From assembly GCA_021734395.1 (NCBI GenBank), contig JAIPJB010000001.1, positions 62,001 to 126,000 of the forward strand: DNA of 64,000 nt, in the 5' to 3' direction. Both the position numbers and the translations under genes were made by a program. Source of the DNA: Candidatus Altimarinota bacterium (GTDB taxonomy: Bacteria; Patescibacteriota; Gracilibacteria; UBA4473). The notes beneath the pieces are model-generated. The model ran no database searches. It worked only from the letters and a program-made list of their open reading frames with translations, and was not told where the DNA came from. Positions 41,594-50,439 of this stretch are shown piece by piece (the first letter of the stretch is position 1; the number at the start of each line of letters is the position of its first letter).

Positions 41594-42754
41594 TTATTCT
41601 GAAATTTCTTGTCGTGCCCGCCACTCACTAGGAGTGAGTATCCGGTCAAGCGGATCCCCGGGGAAATTAACTACCCGAATCCCCGCTACTAATGCATCTC
41701 GATTGGCCACAATGTTTTCGTATACCTGACGAAAAGAACGATCATACGCTTCCATATGCCCCAAAAGATATCGACGAATTTCCTGCTGAGAACGAGCAGC
41801 GACGATGTTTTGTTCGGCTTGTATTTTTTCCAATACATCGCTTTCTGAATATGGCTGATCCAAATCCCGCAATGATATCTGAAGTGTTCGTGATGCTTCT
41901 TGGGCTTCCCCTTGAGCGATCTCAATGGACTGATTCAGTTCTTGTATTTGAGAAACAAGTCCTTCTCGGAGTAATAGTGATTCTTCAAGGAGAGAACGAA
42001 TCGATTGCGTCAGTTGCTGAATCTGTGTCGTTCTTTTTTCGCGTGTTTCTCCGGACACCCATTGCTGGGCTGGAATATCAAAAAAAGATTCTGCGCGAAT
42101 AATCCAATCCCAAGAATCAAAGACTACTCCTCTCTGCTCATATTGCCGAAGGTCTCGTATCCATTGATGCCATTGCCCTGCAGTAAAAATTGTCTGATCT
42201 CGAGAAAATACCAAGGAAGAATCTGCCGAAGGAGTGCGCGTCTTTTTTTCTTGCTGTTTCTTTGAAGACTGGGGAGGCTTTTTTTGTGACGGTTTGGTTT
42301 GTGAGATCGGAGGCATTTCTTCTCGCTCGCGAGAAAGAGGGTTATCTTGCGGATTCCAGATAACCCAGATCAAAAAAATAATGAACCCAATAACAACTCC
42401 TATTTTTAGAATACTCCAGAGTACTTTCTGAAAAATCCAAAACAAATCCCCTTCTTGATCTTCCAAAAGTTCTTCGTCTATATTCTCTGGCTCAATAGCT
42501 TTTGGGGAAGCTTCTTCTTTTTTCTTCGACTCTGATTTTTCAGAAGAATTTTTTTGGTGAGCGGGAGTGACTGTTTCGGGGAGATCCTCTGATTTCTTTG
42601 CTTGAGATTGAGCGTCGCCTGAAGGTTGTTTTTGAGGATTTTCCTGTTTCTCAGGCAGAGATTTTCGTTCTTCCGTGCTTCCTTCTTTTTTTATCTCTTC
42701 TGAAGAAGAAGGAGTACCGGACGAAAAAGGAGAGGATGGGCGACTATCTTGCAT
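41594..42754 (-). CDS. Hypothetical anchored protein with disordered N-terminus, 386 aa
   Basis: The first 105 residues are Ser/Glu/Lys/Pro-rich and disordered. One membrane helix (about 115-135, ILKIGVVIGFIIFLIWVIW) follows, then a Lys/Pro/Gln-rich linker and a largely helical C-terminal domain (about 190-386) with a probable coiled coil (TQIQQLTQSIRSLLEESLLL, about 245-300). No family is recognised. The topology is cytoplasmic tail inside, coiled coil outside, or the reverse. It lies 12 bases behind ruvC and converges on the lamin-tail gene with 3 bases between the stops. Confidence 0.7.
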   Translation of the reverse strand: MQDSRPSSPFSSGTPSSSEEIKKEGSTEERKSLPEKQENPQKQPSGDAQSQAKKSEDLPETVTPAHQKNSSEKSESKKKEEASPKAIEPENIDEELLEDQEGDLFWIFQKVLWSILKIGVVIGFIIFLIWVIWNPQDNPLSREREEMPPISQTKPSQKKPPQSSKKQQEKKTRTPSADSSLVFSRDQTIFTAGQWHQWIRDLRQYEQRGVVFDSWDWIIRAESFFDIPAQQWVSGETREKRTTQIQQLTQSIRSLLEESLLLREGLVSQIQELNQSIEIAQGEAQEASRTLQISLRDLDQPYSESDVLEKIQAEQNIVAARSQQEIRRYLLGHMEAYDRSFRQVYENIVANRDALVAGIRVVNFPGDPLDRILTPSEWRARQEISE

Positions 42755-42766
42755 CTTTTTATTATA

Positions 42767-43255
42767 TCATTTTTTACTCGAAAAGTCAACGCTTTGTGCT
42801 GCCCAATAAGCGACCGCTAATGCATCTGCCGCATCATCCACTCGAGGAGATTGTTCGAGTTGAAAAAGAATCTGTGCCATTTTTTTCATCTCTGATTTTG
42901 TGGCCTTTCCATTGCCGGTAAAACAGTGTTTTACCTCCACGGGTTTGGGCTGTCGTATCCGAACTCCAGCTTTCTGACAGAGAAAGATTAGAACTCCTCG
43001 TACATGTGCCACATCCATTCCTGTGGTCACATTTTGAACAAAAAACAAATCTTCGATTGATACCACTTCTGGTTTGTGTAGATCAAGTAATCCTTGAAAA
43101 TCATCCGCTATTTCGCTCAATCGATCCGCAAATTCTTTTTTGGCTGATGTTCGAATAACCCCAAATGTTTTGAGATGTGGAATTTCTGATTTACGGGTCT
43201 GCAGAACCGCAAATCCACAAAGCCCAAATCCAGGATCAATACCAAGAATTTTCAT
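42767..43255 (-). CDS. ruvC: Holliday junction resolvase RuvC
   Basis: RuvC cuts Holliday junctions as a dimer in the RuvABC complex. The 162-residue protein has the acidic catalytic residues in ILGIDPGFGLCGFAV (Asp7), VSIEDLFF (about 67-74, Glu) and RVDDAADALAVA (about 139-150, two Asp), plus the NVTTGMDVAHVRGVL segment. The start is taken at the second of two Met codons. The last residues run to 42767, where the orphan membrane protein follows. Confidence 0.95.
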   Translation of the reverse strand: MKILGIDPGFGLCGFAVLQTRKSEIPHLKTFGVIRTSAKKEFADRLSEIADDFQGLLDLHKPEVVSIEDLFFVQNVTTGMDVAHVRGVLIFLCQKAGVRIRQPKPVEVKHCFTGNGKATKSEMKKMAQILFQLEQSPRVDDAADALAVAYWAAQSVDFSSKK

Positions 43256-43323
43256 CATTCATATTCTCTCACAAAAGAACTTTCATTGCGAGAACGAGGC
43301 TTTTTGGGCACAATACCTCCACC

Positions 43324-43968
43324 ATGAAAAAATCAACAATCACACAAAAATTTCAACAAAATTGGCAAAAATTTGCTCCTCAATTTGGCACAAAACAGTG
43401 GGAAGAAAATCCTGATTTTCTCTATTTCATAGAAGCTCCTCTTCCCAAAAATCTCTGGCCAGAGATGGAACAGCTCTCCGAAAATTTACAGCAGATAAAA
43501 AAAATGTCGGGAATCTGGTTTCCTCCTGAAAACATGCATATCACACTCGCTCTCCCAGGAAGAAAGGGGGTTCATTTTCAGGCCCATGAAGTCAGCACAC
43601 TCAAAAAAACCATCGAAAGAATTGTCAGAGAGCAGTCGTCATTCTCGGTGACACTGGGACATTTGAATTGTTTCGCTGATGTTCTTTTTCGCGAAGTGTG
43701 GGATAAAGAAGAAAAACTCTTCTCCCTGCACAAAAAATTCTGCGAAGAAATTCCTTTTGCGCAGGATCCAGAATACAAAATGAAGAATTACCTTCCTCAC
43801 ATCTCGCTCTTTTTGGGGAAAGGTGATCCTGCATTTTTCGAGCATCCAAAATTTTCTCGCGAACTCCCGCCCTTGGAAATGAAAGTAGAAAAAATAGTAT
43901 TCGGACAGGCACGTGATGAAAGTGGGAAATATAATCGTAAAATTCTCAAAGAATTTTCACTCACATGA
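43324..43968 (+). CDS. 2H phosphoesterase / RNA 2',3'-cyclic phosphodiesterase (2'-5' RNA ligase-like)
   Basis: The 214-residue protein has the two HxT/Sx motifs of the 2H superfamily, HITLAL (about 78-83) and HISLFL (about 159-164), in a ThpR/LigT-like fold. Such enzymes open 2',3'-cyclic phosphates or 2'-5' linkages in RNA. The ATG at 43324 follows a short leader and makes the protein normal in length; a longer frame upstream lies antisense to ruvC. Its stop overlaps the amidotransferase start by 4 bases. Confidence 0.85.
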   Translation: MKKSTITQKFQQNWQKFAPQFGTKQWEENPDFLYFIEAPLPKNLWPEMEQLSENLQQIKKMSGIWFPPENMHITLALPGRKGVHFQAHEVSTLKKTIERIVREQSSFSVTLGHLNCFADVLFREVWDKEEKLFSLHKKFCEEIPFAQDPEYKMKNYLPHISLFLGKGDPAFFEHPKFSRELPPLEMKVEKIVFGQARDESGKYNRKILKEFSLT

Positions 43969-44552
43969 AAAAAATACTTCTGATCGATAACTATGACAGC
44001 TTTACCTACAATCTGCTGCAATGCTGTCGGGAGTTAAAAACTGAGGTTTTTGTGCAAAAAAATGATGAGATAACCGTTTCTAAAGCGCAAAAAATAGACC
44101 CCGATTTTCTTCTTTTTTCGCCAGGACCGGGAACCGCCGAATGCCAAAAAGATATCGGAAATGGTCTCGAAATTTTCGAAGCATTCCGAGGAAAAATTCC
44201 GATTTTGGGGGTATGCCTCGGACACCAGATGATCGGAAAATACTTTGGCGCAAAAATTAAAAAAGTTCCCCCCGCACACGGTAAAAAATCTATCATTCAG
44301 ATTCTTCAGAAATCTGGACTCTTTCAAAACTTCCCCGACCAGATTGAGGGGATGCGATACCATTCTCTAGTAGTTGATATTAATGGAGAGGCGCGATTCA
44401 TCGCGCCTCTACGAGTAACAGCAAAAACCGAAGACAGTCTCATCATGGCTCTGGAAATACCGGAACAAAAAATCTATGGGATTCAGTTTCATCCTGAATC
44501 CATTGGCACTAAGATAGGGAGGAAAATCTTGGAAAATTTTCTTTCCTTATGA
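43965..44552 (+). CDS. pabA: Class I glutamine amidotransferase (PabA/TrpG type)
   Basis: This is the glutaminase component that feeds ammonia to aminodeoxychorismate or anthranilate synthase. The 195-residue protein has ILLIDNYDSFTYNL (4-17), SPGPGT (about 52-57), the nucleophile loop GVCLGHQMIG (about 83-92) and the catalytic His and Glu in FHPES (about 177-181). A hairpin repeat of 26 bp lies in frame at 44387-44412, in a variable surface part (NGEARFIAPLR). No synthase partner (trpE/pabB) is in the window. With folE and folK present, the folate role is the better guess. Confidence 0.85.
   Translation: MKKILLIDNYDSFTYNLLQCCRELKTEVFVQKNDEITVSKAQKIDPDFLLFSPGPGTAECQKDIGNGLEIFEAFRGKIPILGVCLGHQMIGKYFGAKIKKVPPAHGKKSIIQILQKSGLFQNFPDQIEGMRYHSLVVDINGEARFIAPLRVTAKTEDSLIMALEIPEQKIYGIQFHPESIGTKIGRKILENFLSL
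44387..44412 (-). repeat. GTAG-headed hairpin inside the amidotransferase gene
   Basis: AGAGGCGCGA (44387-44396), a TTCA loop and TCGCGCCTCT (44401-44410) form a perfect 10-bp stem. On the minus strand GTAG (44412-44409) lies at its foot, as in the palindrome in the RAYT gene. It does not break the reading frame. Confidence 0.65.
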
Positions 44553-45002
44553 ATGATGGATATACAAATAATATCTTTAAACTCTCCTTTATTTCATGAG
44601 TTCTCTGAACTAGCCAGAAAAGAATGGCCTAAAGATTTTGACATTGATATAAAAAATTTTAGGGAAAATTTAACCCCGCTCATTATTCAGGATGATCAAA
44701 AAAAAGTCCTAGGAGGATGCTTTGTTTCTAATTGCATTGTAAATGAAACTTCTGCTGCAAAACACGAATCCGTAATCGAAAGGATCAAGACTCAAGGATA
44801 TAAAAATATTTCGTACGTGGTGATTGCGAAAAAAAACAGAAACAAGGGAATCGGAAAATTTCTTCTTCAGGAAGTAATAGAAAAATATCCTCGTCTCTGG
44901 CTTTCTTCTTTTCCGAAAACCGCCCCTTTTTATGAAAAACTAGGCTTTAAAATTATTTCCGATATCAAAGACGGAGAACTTATAATGGCAACCAAACCAT
45001 GA
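44553..45002 (+). CDS. GNAT acetyltransferase
   Basis: A 149-residue member of the GNAT fold: a VLGGCFVSN strand, the acetyl-CoA-binding YVVIAKKNRNKGIGKFLLQEVI (about 90-111), and FPKTAPFYEKLGFKI (about 121-135) near the end. The target is unknown. The first Met of two is used, just one base after the amidotransferase stop, so the two genes are coupled. The last bases overlap the next gene (ATGA). Confidence 0.85.
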   Translation: MMDIQIISLNSPLFHEFSELARKEWPKDFDIDIKNFRENLTPLIIQDDQKKVLGGCFVSNCIVNETSAAKHESVIERIKTQGYKNISYVVIAKKNRNKGIGKFLLQEVIEKYPRLWLSSFPKTAPFYEKLGFKIISDIKDGELIMATKP

Positions 45003-45829
45003 AAAAAATATTTTTTCTCAAATGGCTCATCACACTCGTGATTATTTATATTATCTGGATCGTTGTTCTTTTTTTTCTGCAAGAAAAATTTATTTTCTTT
45101 CCCACTTTGGAATACTCTCATCATCCGGTTCCTTCGGAATTAGAATGGGAAGAAGTGACATTCCAAACATCTGACGGATTCGAGCTCTCCGGCTGGTGGA
45201 TGGATAATGAAGCTGAACGAACGGTTCTTTTTTTCCACGGAAACGCAGGAAACATTTCTCATCGGACGGGACAACTTTTTATTTTCCAACGGTTGGGACT
45301 CAACGCACTACTATTTGACTATCGAGGATACGGAAAAAGCGAAGGAAAGATTTCTTCCGAAGAAGATTTATATCGAGATGCCGAAGCCGGATGGAATTTC
45401 CTCACAGAGGAAAAAAATATCGATCAGAAAAATATAATTATTTGGGGAAATTCTTTGGGTGCTGCTGTGGCTCTAGAAATAGCACAAGAGAAAAATATTG
45501 CTGGCGTTGTTCTGGAATCTCCTTTCTTGTCACTTCGGGAAATAGCACAGCTGCAGTATCCATTTTTACCGGTTCGATGGCTTTTGAAGTATGGGTTTGA
45601 AAACGAGAAAAAAATCCCCCACATCCAAGCACCACTCATCCTTCTGCACAGCCAGGAAGACGAAGTTATTCCTATTTCACACAGTGAGGTATTATTGGAT
45701 TTGGCTCCCTCTCCGAAAACACTTATCCCTCTTACGGGAGCACATCTGCGAATGCAATTTGATTCCACAAAAGAATATTTTCGGGCACTCAAAGATTTTC
45801 TGGATGACAAAAAATTACTTTCTCCTTAA
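44999..45829 (+). CDS. Membrane-anchored alpha/beta hydrolase
   Basis: A 276-residue serine hydrolase with an N-terminal membrane anchor (LITLVIIYIIWIVVLFFL, about 10-27). The catalytic fold shows VLFFHGNAGN (oxyanion loop, about 77-86), the nucleophile elbow WGNSLGAA (about 146-153), the acid in LLHSQEDEVIP (about 220-230) and the histidine in TGAHLRMQF (about 249-257). It belongs to the Bem46/YfhR-like serine aminopeptidase-like group, whose substrates are mostly unknown. Overlaps the GNAT gene by 4 bases and precedes a lipoprotein gene by 15 bases. Confidence 0.9.
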   Translation: MKKIFFLKWLITLVIIYIIWIVVLFFLQEKFIFFPTLEYSHHPVPSELEWEEVTFQTSDGFELSGWWMDNEAERTVLFFHGNAGNISHRTGQLFIFQRLGLNALLFDYRGYGKSEGKISSEEDLYRDAEAGWNFLTEEKNIDQKNIIIWGNSLGAAVALEIAQEKNIAGVVLESPFLSLREIAQLQYPFLPVRWLLKYGFENEKKIPHIQAPLILLHSQEDEVIPISHSEVLLDLAPSPKTLIPLTGAHLRMQFDSTKEYFRALKDFLDDKKLLSP

Positions 45830-45844
45830 AATCAGGAACAGCAC

Positions 45845-46522
45845 ATGAGGTATAAAAAAATTTTCTCACTGATATTTTTGACGGGACTTACTGTGGGCTG
45901 CAGTCAGGAGGAGATTGATTTTTGGGAAAAAGAAGTACGCGAAGCACCGGTAAAAGTCGCTGTTGATACTATTGAAAAGCTCATTCGTGCCGAATCGTTG
46001 TTTCGAGATCCGGATTCTCAATATGTTTTTTCCGAAAACGATCTCGTCCGACTTTTTCAGGAAAATGAATATGAAATTTTAGTAGAGGACTATTATTTCT
46101 TCTACTGCTATGAACCGAAAAACAAAGAAAACTCTTCAGAAAGTAATTTTTTAGTTCTGGCGCAAAGTAATTATGGAGACCTTTTGGGGAGAGGCACTGC
46201 TTCTTTCCGAAAAAAAACAGAAAATCTTCAAAATCTTGCCCTCCATCAAAAAACACTCGAAACATTTGAGCAGGTTCTCGAAGTAGAAAATGGTGCCTGT
46301 ATCCGGGTTCCTATTGTTGCTTCATCAAAAAACACACATGATGATTTGCATGCTGATACAAATACTCCCCAAGAGCCCGTTTCTATTCTTTCCCCTGAAG
46401 AAAAAGCAGAAATAGAACGAGAGGTTCTCGCGAAGCTTCGAGCTCAGGCGGAAGAGGAGGGCGAAACTTTTTTCCCACCAGAGGCAGAACACGGAAATAT
46501 CCCTCGTGTTAATCTGCGTTAA
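45845..46522 (+). CDS. Hypothetical lipoprotein, 225 aa
   Basis: The signal peptide ends in a lipobox (LTVGC, Cys at about 19), so the protein is likely lipidated and exported. The mature part is acidic, with no recognised domain and a Pro/Glu-rich C-terminal third (about 165-215) with repeated Glu-Glu runs. It follows the hydrolase and converges on glmS. Confidence 0.7.
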   Translation: MRYKKIFSLIFLTGLTVGCSQEEIDFWEKEVREAPVKVAVDTIEKLIRAESLFRDPDSQYVFSENDLVRLFQENEYEILVEDYYFFYCYEPKNKENSSESNFLVLAQSNYGDLLGRGTASFRKKTENLQNLALHQKTLETFEQVLEVENGACIRVPIVASSKNTHDDLHADTNTPQEPVSILSPEEKAEIEREVLAKLRAQAEEEGETFFPPEAEHGNIPRVNLR

Positions 46523-46532
46523 TATCGCTTGT

Positions 46533-48281
46533 TTATTTTACAGTAACACTCTTGGCCAGGTTTCTTGGCATGTCCGGATCCAGTCCTCGCAGAAGTGCCA
46601 AATGATACGCTAAAATCTGTACCGGAATAATGGAAGCAATGGCTTGGGCCCCATTACAATCAGGAACACGGAGCCATTCCTGGAAGACATCATGACGAGT
46701 AGGAGAAACGCCGATAAGAGAAGCCCCGCGAGATTTTAATTCTATTGCATTGGAAAGCGTTTCTGGATCATCCCCCAAAACCAAACAGGGAGTGTTTTTT
46801 TCGATCAGGGCAATTGGACCGTGTTTGAGCTCTCCAGCCGCAAATCCTTGAGCATTGATATAGGATACTTCCTGAATTTTTATGGCGGATTCTAGTGCCA
46901 TAGGATAAAGGCTTTTCCGACCGATAATAAAAAGGTTTGGTTGCTGGGAAATTCGTTCTGCCACTGAACGAATATAATTTTCATACCGAGGATTGAGCAT
47001 GTCATTAATCGAAGAAGCCGTCGAGCGCAAAATCTGTCGTCCGACATTTGCCTGCCCAATTTCGGTATAGGCTAAAAGAAAGAGGAGTGCCATTTGAGCC
47101 GTCGCGGCTTTTGTGGAAGCGACCGCCTTTTCTGGTCCTGCATTAATCGGAAGATGGACATCAGCCAAGCGAGCCATAGAAGAACTCACGACATTTGTAA
47201 GCGCGAGAATCTTGGCGCCTTTCTTTTTTCCACGTTCCAAAATTTCCAGTACGTCGGCCGTTTCTCCTGATTGAGACACAGCAATGATCACTGTTTTCGG
47301 ATTAACAAATCGCTCAAAACTCGGCATTTCTGACGCTGGTACCACGTTAATTTTGCGTCCCACAATATCCGCAAAAAAATATTCGGCCGCCATAGCAACC
47401 TTATGTGCTGTCCCACAGGCAACAAAATAAGCGCCATTGGAATTTTCGAGGAGTTTGGCCGCTTGCTGTAGTTTTCGATCTTCATGGTCAATCGCCTTTT
47501 GGATTGTTTTTTTCTGATCAAAAATTTCTTTAATCATAAAATGAGGCCAATCACCTTTTTCTGCATCTTCCACTTTCCAGGGAACAGAAATATTTCTTTT
47601 TTCAATCGGCGTTCCTGTTTCTAAATGAAAAAAATGCGCCTTATTGCCCACAACGTGAACCATTTCGTCGTCATCCAAATAATTGACAACGTTGGTCTGT
47701 TCCAGAAAAGCCGGCACGTCCGAAGCAATGAATGTCTGTGTTGCTCCTCGTCCGATAATAAGAGGAGATCCTCGTCTTGCCGCAAATATTCCTTCTCTCC
47801 CTTCAATCATCACTAAAATAGCGAATCTTCCTTTGATACAACAAGCCGCTCTCTGAAGAGCCTGAAGAGGTTCTATGTCCTGTGCTAAAAAACTATCAAT
47901 CAAGGCCGCGATAACTTCTGTGTCGGTTTCGGAGGCAAACGCATAAGCAGAAAGTTTTTTCTTTTCATCAAGATAGTTCTCAAAAATCCCATTGTGCACC
48001 AATGTCACACGACCAACTTTGTGGGGATGTGCATTTGTACGAGTCACTCCTCCATGGGTGGCCCAACGAGAATGTCCGATCGCCTCCCGGCCAGCAGGAA
48101 AATCTCTTTTGACGGTGGATATTTTTCCGACTTCTTTTTCGATAAATATCGTCCCACTTTCTTGCTCACGAACACAGACTCCCCAAGAATCATATCCTCT
48201 GTATTCGAGTTTTTTGAGCCCCTTCAAAACGGAAGAGCCTGCTTTGGAAGAGTCACCAGAGACCGCAAAAATACCACACAT
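46533..48281 (-). CDS. glmS: Glutamine-fructose-6-phosphate aminotransferase
   Basis: GlmS makes glucosamine-6-phosphate for peptidoglycan. The 582-residue protein begins with the nucleophile Cys2 in MCGIFAV, has the glutaminase motifs LEYRGYDSWGV and GHSRWATHGGVTRTNAHPH (about 65-83), and two SIS domains with VACGTAHKVAMAAEYF (about 285), AVSQSGETADVLEIL (about 330-344) and the C-terminal ...GLDPDMPRNLAKSVTV. The start is the Met directly before Cys2, because that Cys must become the N-terminus. An ATG three codons earlier is rejected. No glmS ribozyme is evident upstream. Confidence 0.96.
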   Translation of the reverse strand: MCGIFAVSGDSSKAGSSVLKGLKKLEYRGYDSWGVCVREQESGTIFIEKEVGKISTVKRDFPAGREAIGHSRWATHGGVTRTNAHPHKVGRVTLVHNGIFENYLDEKKKLSAYAFASETDTEVIAALIDSFLAQDIEPLQALQRAACCIKGRFAILVMIEGREGIFAARRGSPLIIGRGATQTFIASDVPAFLEQTNVVNYLDDDEMVHVVGNKAHFFHLETGTPIEKRNISVPWKVEDAEKGDWPHFMIKEIFDQKKTIQKAIDHEDRKLQQAAKLLENSNGAYFVACGTAHKVAMAAEYFFADIVGRKINVVPASEMPSFERFVNPKTVIIAVSQSGETADVLEILERGKKKGAKILALTNVVSSSMARLADVHLPINAGPEKAVASTKAATAQMALLFLLAYTEIGQANVGRQILRSTASSINDMLNPRYENYIRSVAERISQQPNLFIIGRKSLYPMALESAIKIQEVSYINAQGFAAGELKHGPIALIEKNTPCLVLGDDPETLSNAIELKSRGASLIGVSPTRHDVFQEWLRVPDCNGAQAIASIIPVQILAYHLALLRGLDPDMPRNLAKSVTVK

Positions 48282-48411
48282 CGGAGGCAATTATTAATGA
48301 ACAATCAAGAATTATCAATAAAATCTAATTCATCATTCTCTCTTGAGGAGAACCCAAAGCTCTTAAAAGAATGGAAAAAACTTGTAGGCGAACAAGCTCT
48401 CGCAGAATTAT

Positions 48412-48439
48412 TTGACAGAAAACGCCTTTTTACTACACT
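48412..48439 (+). promoter_or_regulatory. Promoter of rpsP
   Basis: TTGACA (48412-48417), a 16-bp spacer and TACACT (48434-48439), about 30 bases before the rpsP ATG. Confidence 0.75.
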
Positions 48440-48468
48440 CGCCCCCGCTTTTTCTCAAACATTTTCTC

Positions 48469-48966
48469 ATGCTCACTATTCGCTTTGTCCGCCAAGGACG
48501 CCGCAATCAATCCTTTTTTCACCTTGTTGTGGCAGAAAAATCACAAGCAGTGCAAAAAAAATACATCGAAAAGATTGGATACTATAATCCCCATACCGAA
48601 AAAGGAAAAGGGGAATTCGTCTTTGATGAAGAACGAATAAAGCACTATCTTAAAAATGGAGCTGGTATGTCTCAGGCTGCTGCTCGAATACTGACGAAAA
48701 ATGGTGTAAAAGAAGCAGGGAAATTTATTGAAGAACGTGTTTCGAAACCCAAGAAAACAGAACCACCTCAAACGGAAGCCCCAAAAAAAGAAGCTTCTGG
48801 GGAAGTAGAATCTCCTCAAACCGAAGCTCCCAAAGAAGAAGCTCCTGAGCAAGAAGAAGAAAAAAAGAGTGAGACTCCTCCTTCTGAAAAAGAAACAAAT
48901 ACTGATAAAGAAGAGAAAAAAACTTCCGAAGGAGAAAATAAGGAGAAAGAAGAGAAAAAAGAATAA
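48469..48966 (+). CDS. rpsP: Ribosomal protein S16 with long acidic C-terminal tail
   Basis: The first 80 or so residues are a standard S16 (MLTIRFVRQGRRNQSFFHLVV, then EKIGYYNP and AARILTKNGV). The 165-residue protein then carries a tail of about 75 residues rich in Glu, Lys and Pro that contains an imperfect repeat (PPQTEAPKKEA and SPQTEAPKEEA). Usual S16 proteins are about 80-90 residues. The ATG at 48469 is fixed by the protein start and lies behind a promoter. khpA follows after 36 bases, the common rpsP-khpA order. Confidence 0.95.
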   Translation: MLTIRFVRQGRRNQSFFHLVVAEKSQAVQKKYIEKIGYYNPHTEKGKGEFVFDEERIKHYLKNGAGMSQAAARILTKNGVKEAGKFIEERVSKPKKTEPPQTEAPKKEASGEVESPQTEAPKEEAPEQEEEKKSETPPSEKETNTDKEEKKTSEGENKEKEEKKE

Positions 48967-49002
48967 TTGCCTTGAATACAATTCTGAGAGTACAATTATG
49001 TC

Positions 49003-49260
49003 ATGTCTGAAAATGAATCCGTTCTCGACTTCTTGCGATATGTCTTAGAACAGATCTGTGATCATAAATCTGATATTTCTTTAGAACAAACCGAAGATAG
49101 TCTTGGAACTCTTATTTCTATCCGTGTGAATGACGAAGACATGGGAAAACTGATCGGAAAAAACGGGCAGACTATTTCGGCTCTTCGTCTTTTGTGTCGT
49201 TCTATCGGAGCTCGCAATGGGCAAAGGGTAAATCTTAAAGTTTTAGAACCCGCTTCTTAA
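49003..49260 (+). CDS. khpA: KH-domain RNA-binding protein KhpA
   Basis: An 85-residue single KH domain with the GXXG loop in MGKLIGKNGQTISALR (about 47-62). KhpA proteins bind RNA, act with KhpB/EloR in many Gram-positives, and often sit behind rpsP, as here. The domain is complete. It precedes an orphan membrane protein by 12 bases. Confidence 0.93.
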   Translation: MSENESVLDFLRYVLEQICDHKSDISLEQTEDSLGTLISIRVNDEDMGKLIGKNGQTISALRLLCRSIGARNGQRVNLKVLEPAS

Positions 49261-49272
49261 TCTCTTCTTTCT

Positions 49273-49731
49273 ATGGAAAACGAACCCGTCCCTCCTATTT
49301 ATTACAGCAATGACCCCTTGCCTTCGGATACCGGCATGGGAATTTCGAATAACTTCGGTGGCGCACTCGAAACAGTAAATAACTATACGATGATTGATCT
49401 CGTTCAGCTTTTCATCGTCTATGCTTTTATTATTGTTGGAGCGCTTGCAGCTATATTTATTTTTGTTGGAGGTGTTTCTTTTATTTTGTCCGGAGGAAAC
49501 GACGAAAAAATAAAAAGTGCCGTCAATACTATTCGGTATTCTATTGTTGGTCTGATCGTAACGATCTTAAGTTTCACATTTGTCATGATCGTAGGACGAA
49601 TTTTTGGCTTAAATCTCCTGAATTACATTTCTTATGAGCAGATCAAATGCTCTATTAATCGTCTTGTAGAATTTGGAGAAGATCCCACGAATAGCAGCTG
49701 TCAGCAGTACCTGAATATTCCTCGTCGGTAA
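49273..49731 (+). CDS. VirB2/TrbC pilin-like membrane protein
   Basis: The 152-residue protein has a short polar start and two membrane helices (about 50-73 and 88-112) separated by a polar turn (LSGGNDEKIKSAVNTIRYS). This is the TrbC/VirB2-like major pilin layout that is frequent in CPR genomes next to type IV pilus or secretion genes. Two cysteines in the C-terminal part could form a disulfide. There is no signal peptidase cleavage motif. No other secretion gene lies in the window, so its partners are elsewhere. Confidence 0.65.
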   Translation: MENEPVPPIYYSNDPLPSDTGMGISNNFGGALETVNNYTMIDLVQLFIVYAFIIVGALAAIFIFVGGVSFILSGGNDEKIKSAVNTIRYSIVGLIVTILSFTFVMIVGRIFGLNLLNYISYEQIKCSINRLVEFGEDPTNSSCQQYLNIPRR

Positions 49732-49737
49732 ACCAAG

Positions 49738-50403
49738 ATGAAAGCCAATTTTCCTCTCTTGCGTCAATCATGGACGTGGTTTTTGGAGGCACTTTTCCCT
49801 GCAAAATGTTTGGTGTGTCATGAAGAAGGGAGCTATCTCTGTTCTAATCACAAAAAGTTTCAGACAGCACCTATAAATCAGGCCATCTTTGAATATCTGG
49901 ACACAATTCATGCCGCCGTGAAATATTACGAACCAACCGCAGAAAAACTTGTGGAATACTTAAAGTTCCATGGATTTCGGGAATTGGCTGATATTATGGC
50001 AGAAGAGATGGTTCATTCATTTCCGAATAACTTTCGGGGGAATGTTCTCCTGGTTCCTATTCCCCTGCACTGGTCGAGAAAGTTTTGGCGAGGATTTAAT
50101 CAGGCCGAACTCATCGCACAGGCAATCCAGAAAAAAAATCCTGATGTGTCGGTATTTTCTCTTCTCAAACGCTGTCGAAGAACACGACAGCAGTCACTAC
50201 TCCCCCGCCACCAGCGAATTGTGAATATGCAGAACGCTTTTTGTGTCCCTTCAGACATCCCCCCCAAATCGAAAGAAAAAAATATTATCCTGATCGATGA
50301 CGTCGTTGCGACTGGGGCAACACTCGATGCTGCCGCCAAAACTTTAAAGAAAAAAGGATTCAAACATGTGCAGGCTGTTGTCTTCGCACGAGGAGGACAG
50401 TAA
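49738..50403 (+). CDS. comF: ComF-family phosphoribosyltransferase-like protein
   Basis: The 221-residue protein has the ComF layout: an N-terminal cysteine motif (CLVCHEEGSYLC, about 24-35) that is reduced compared with the usual two pairs, a central helical part, and a type I phosphoribosyltransferase domain with IILIDDVVATGATLDAAAKTL (about 180-200). ComF proteins are required for DNA uptake in competent bacteria and may handle incoming single strands; a metabolic role is also possible. It starts 6 bases after the pilin-like gene. Confidence 0.9.
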   Translation: MKANFPLLRQSWTWFLEALFPAKCLVCHEEGSYLCSNHKKFQTAPINQAIFEYLDTIHAAVKYYEPTAEKLVEYLKFHGFRELADIMAEEMVHSFPNNFRGNVLLVPIPLHWSRKFWRGFNQAELIAQAIQKKNPDVSVFSLLKRCRRTRQQSLLPRHQRIVNMQNAFCVPSDIPPKSKEKNIILIDDVVATGATLDAAAKTLKKKGFKHVQAVVFARGGQ

Positions 50404-50439
50404 AAGCAGTCATTCTTCCTGGATTTCCCGCTTTTTTTG

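Noticed and set aside
48297-48587. A 96-codon frame between glmS and rpsP.
   Set aside because: It overlaps the fixed rpsP start by 119 bases in another frame, contains the rpsP promoter, and resembles no protein.
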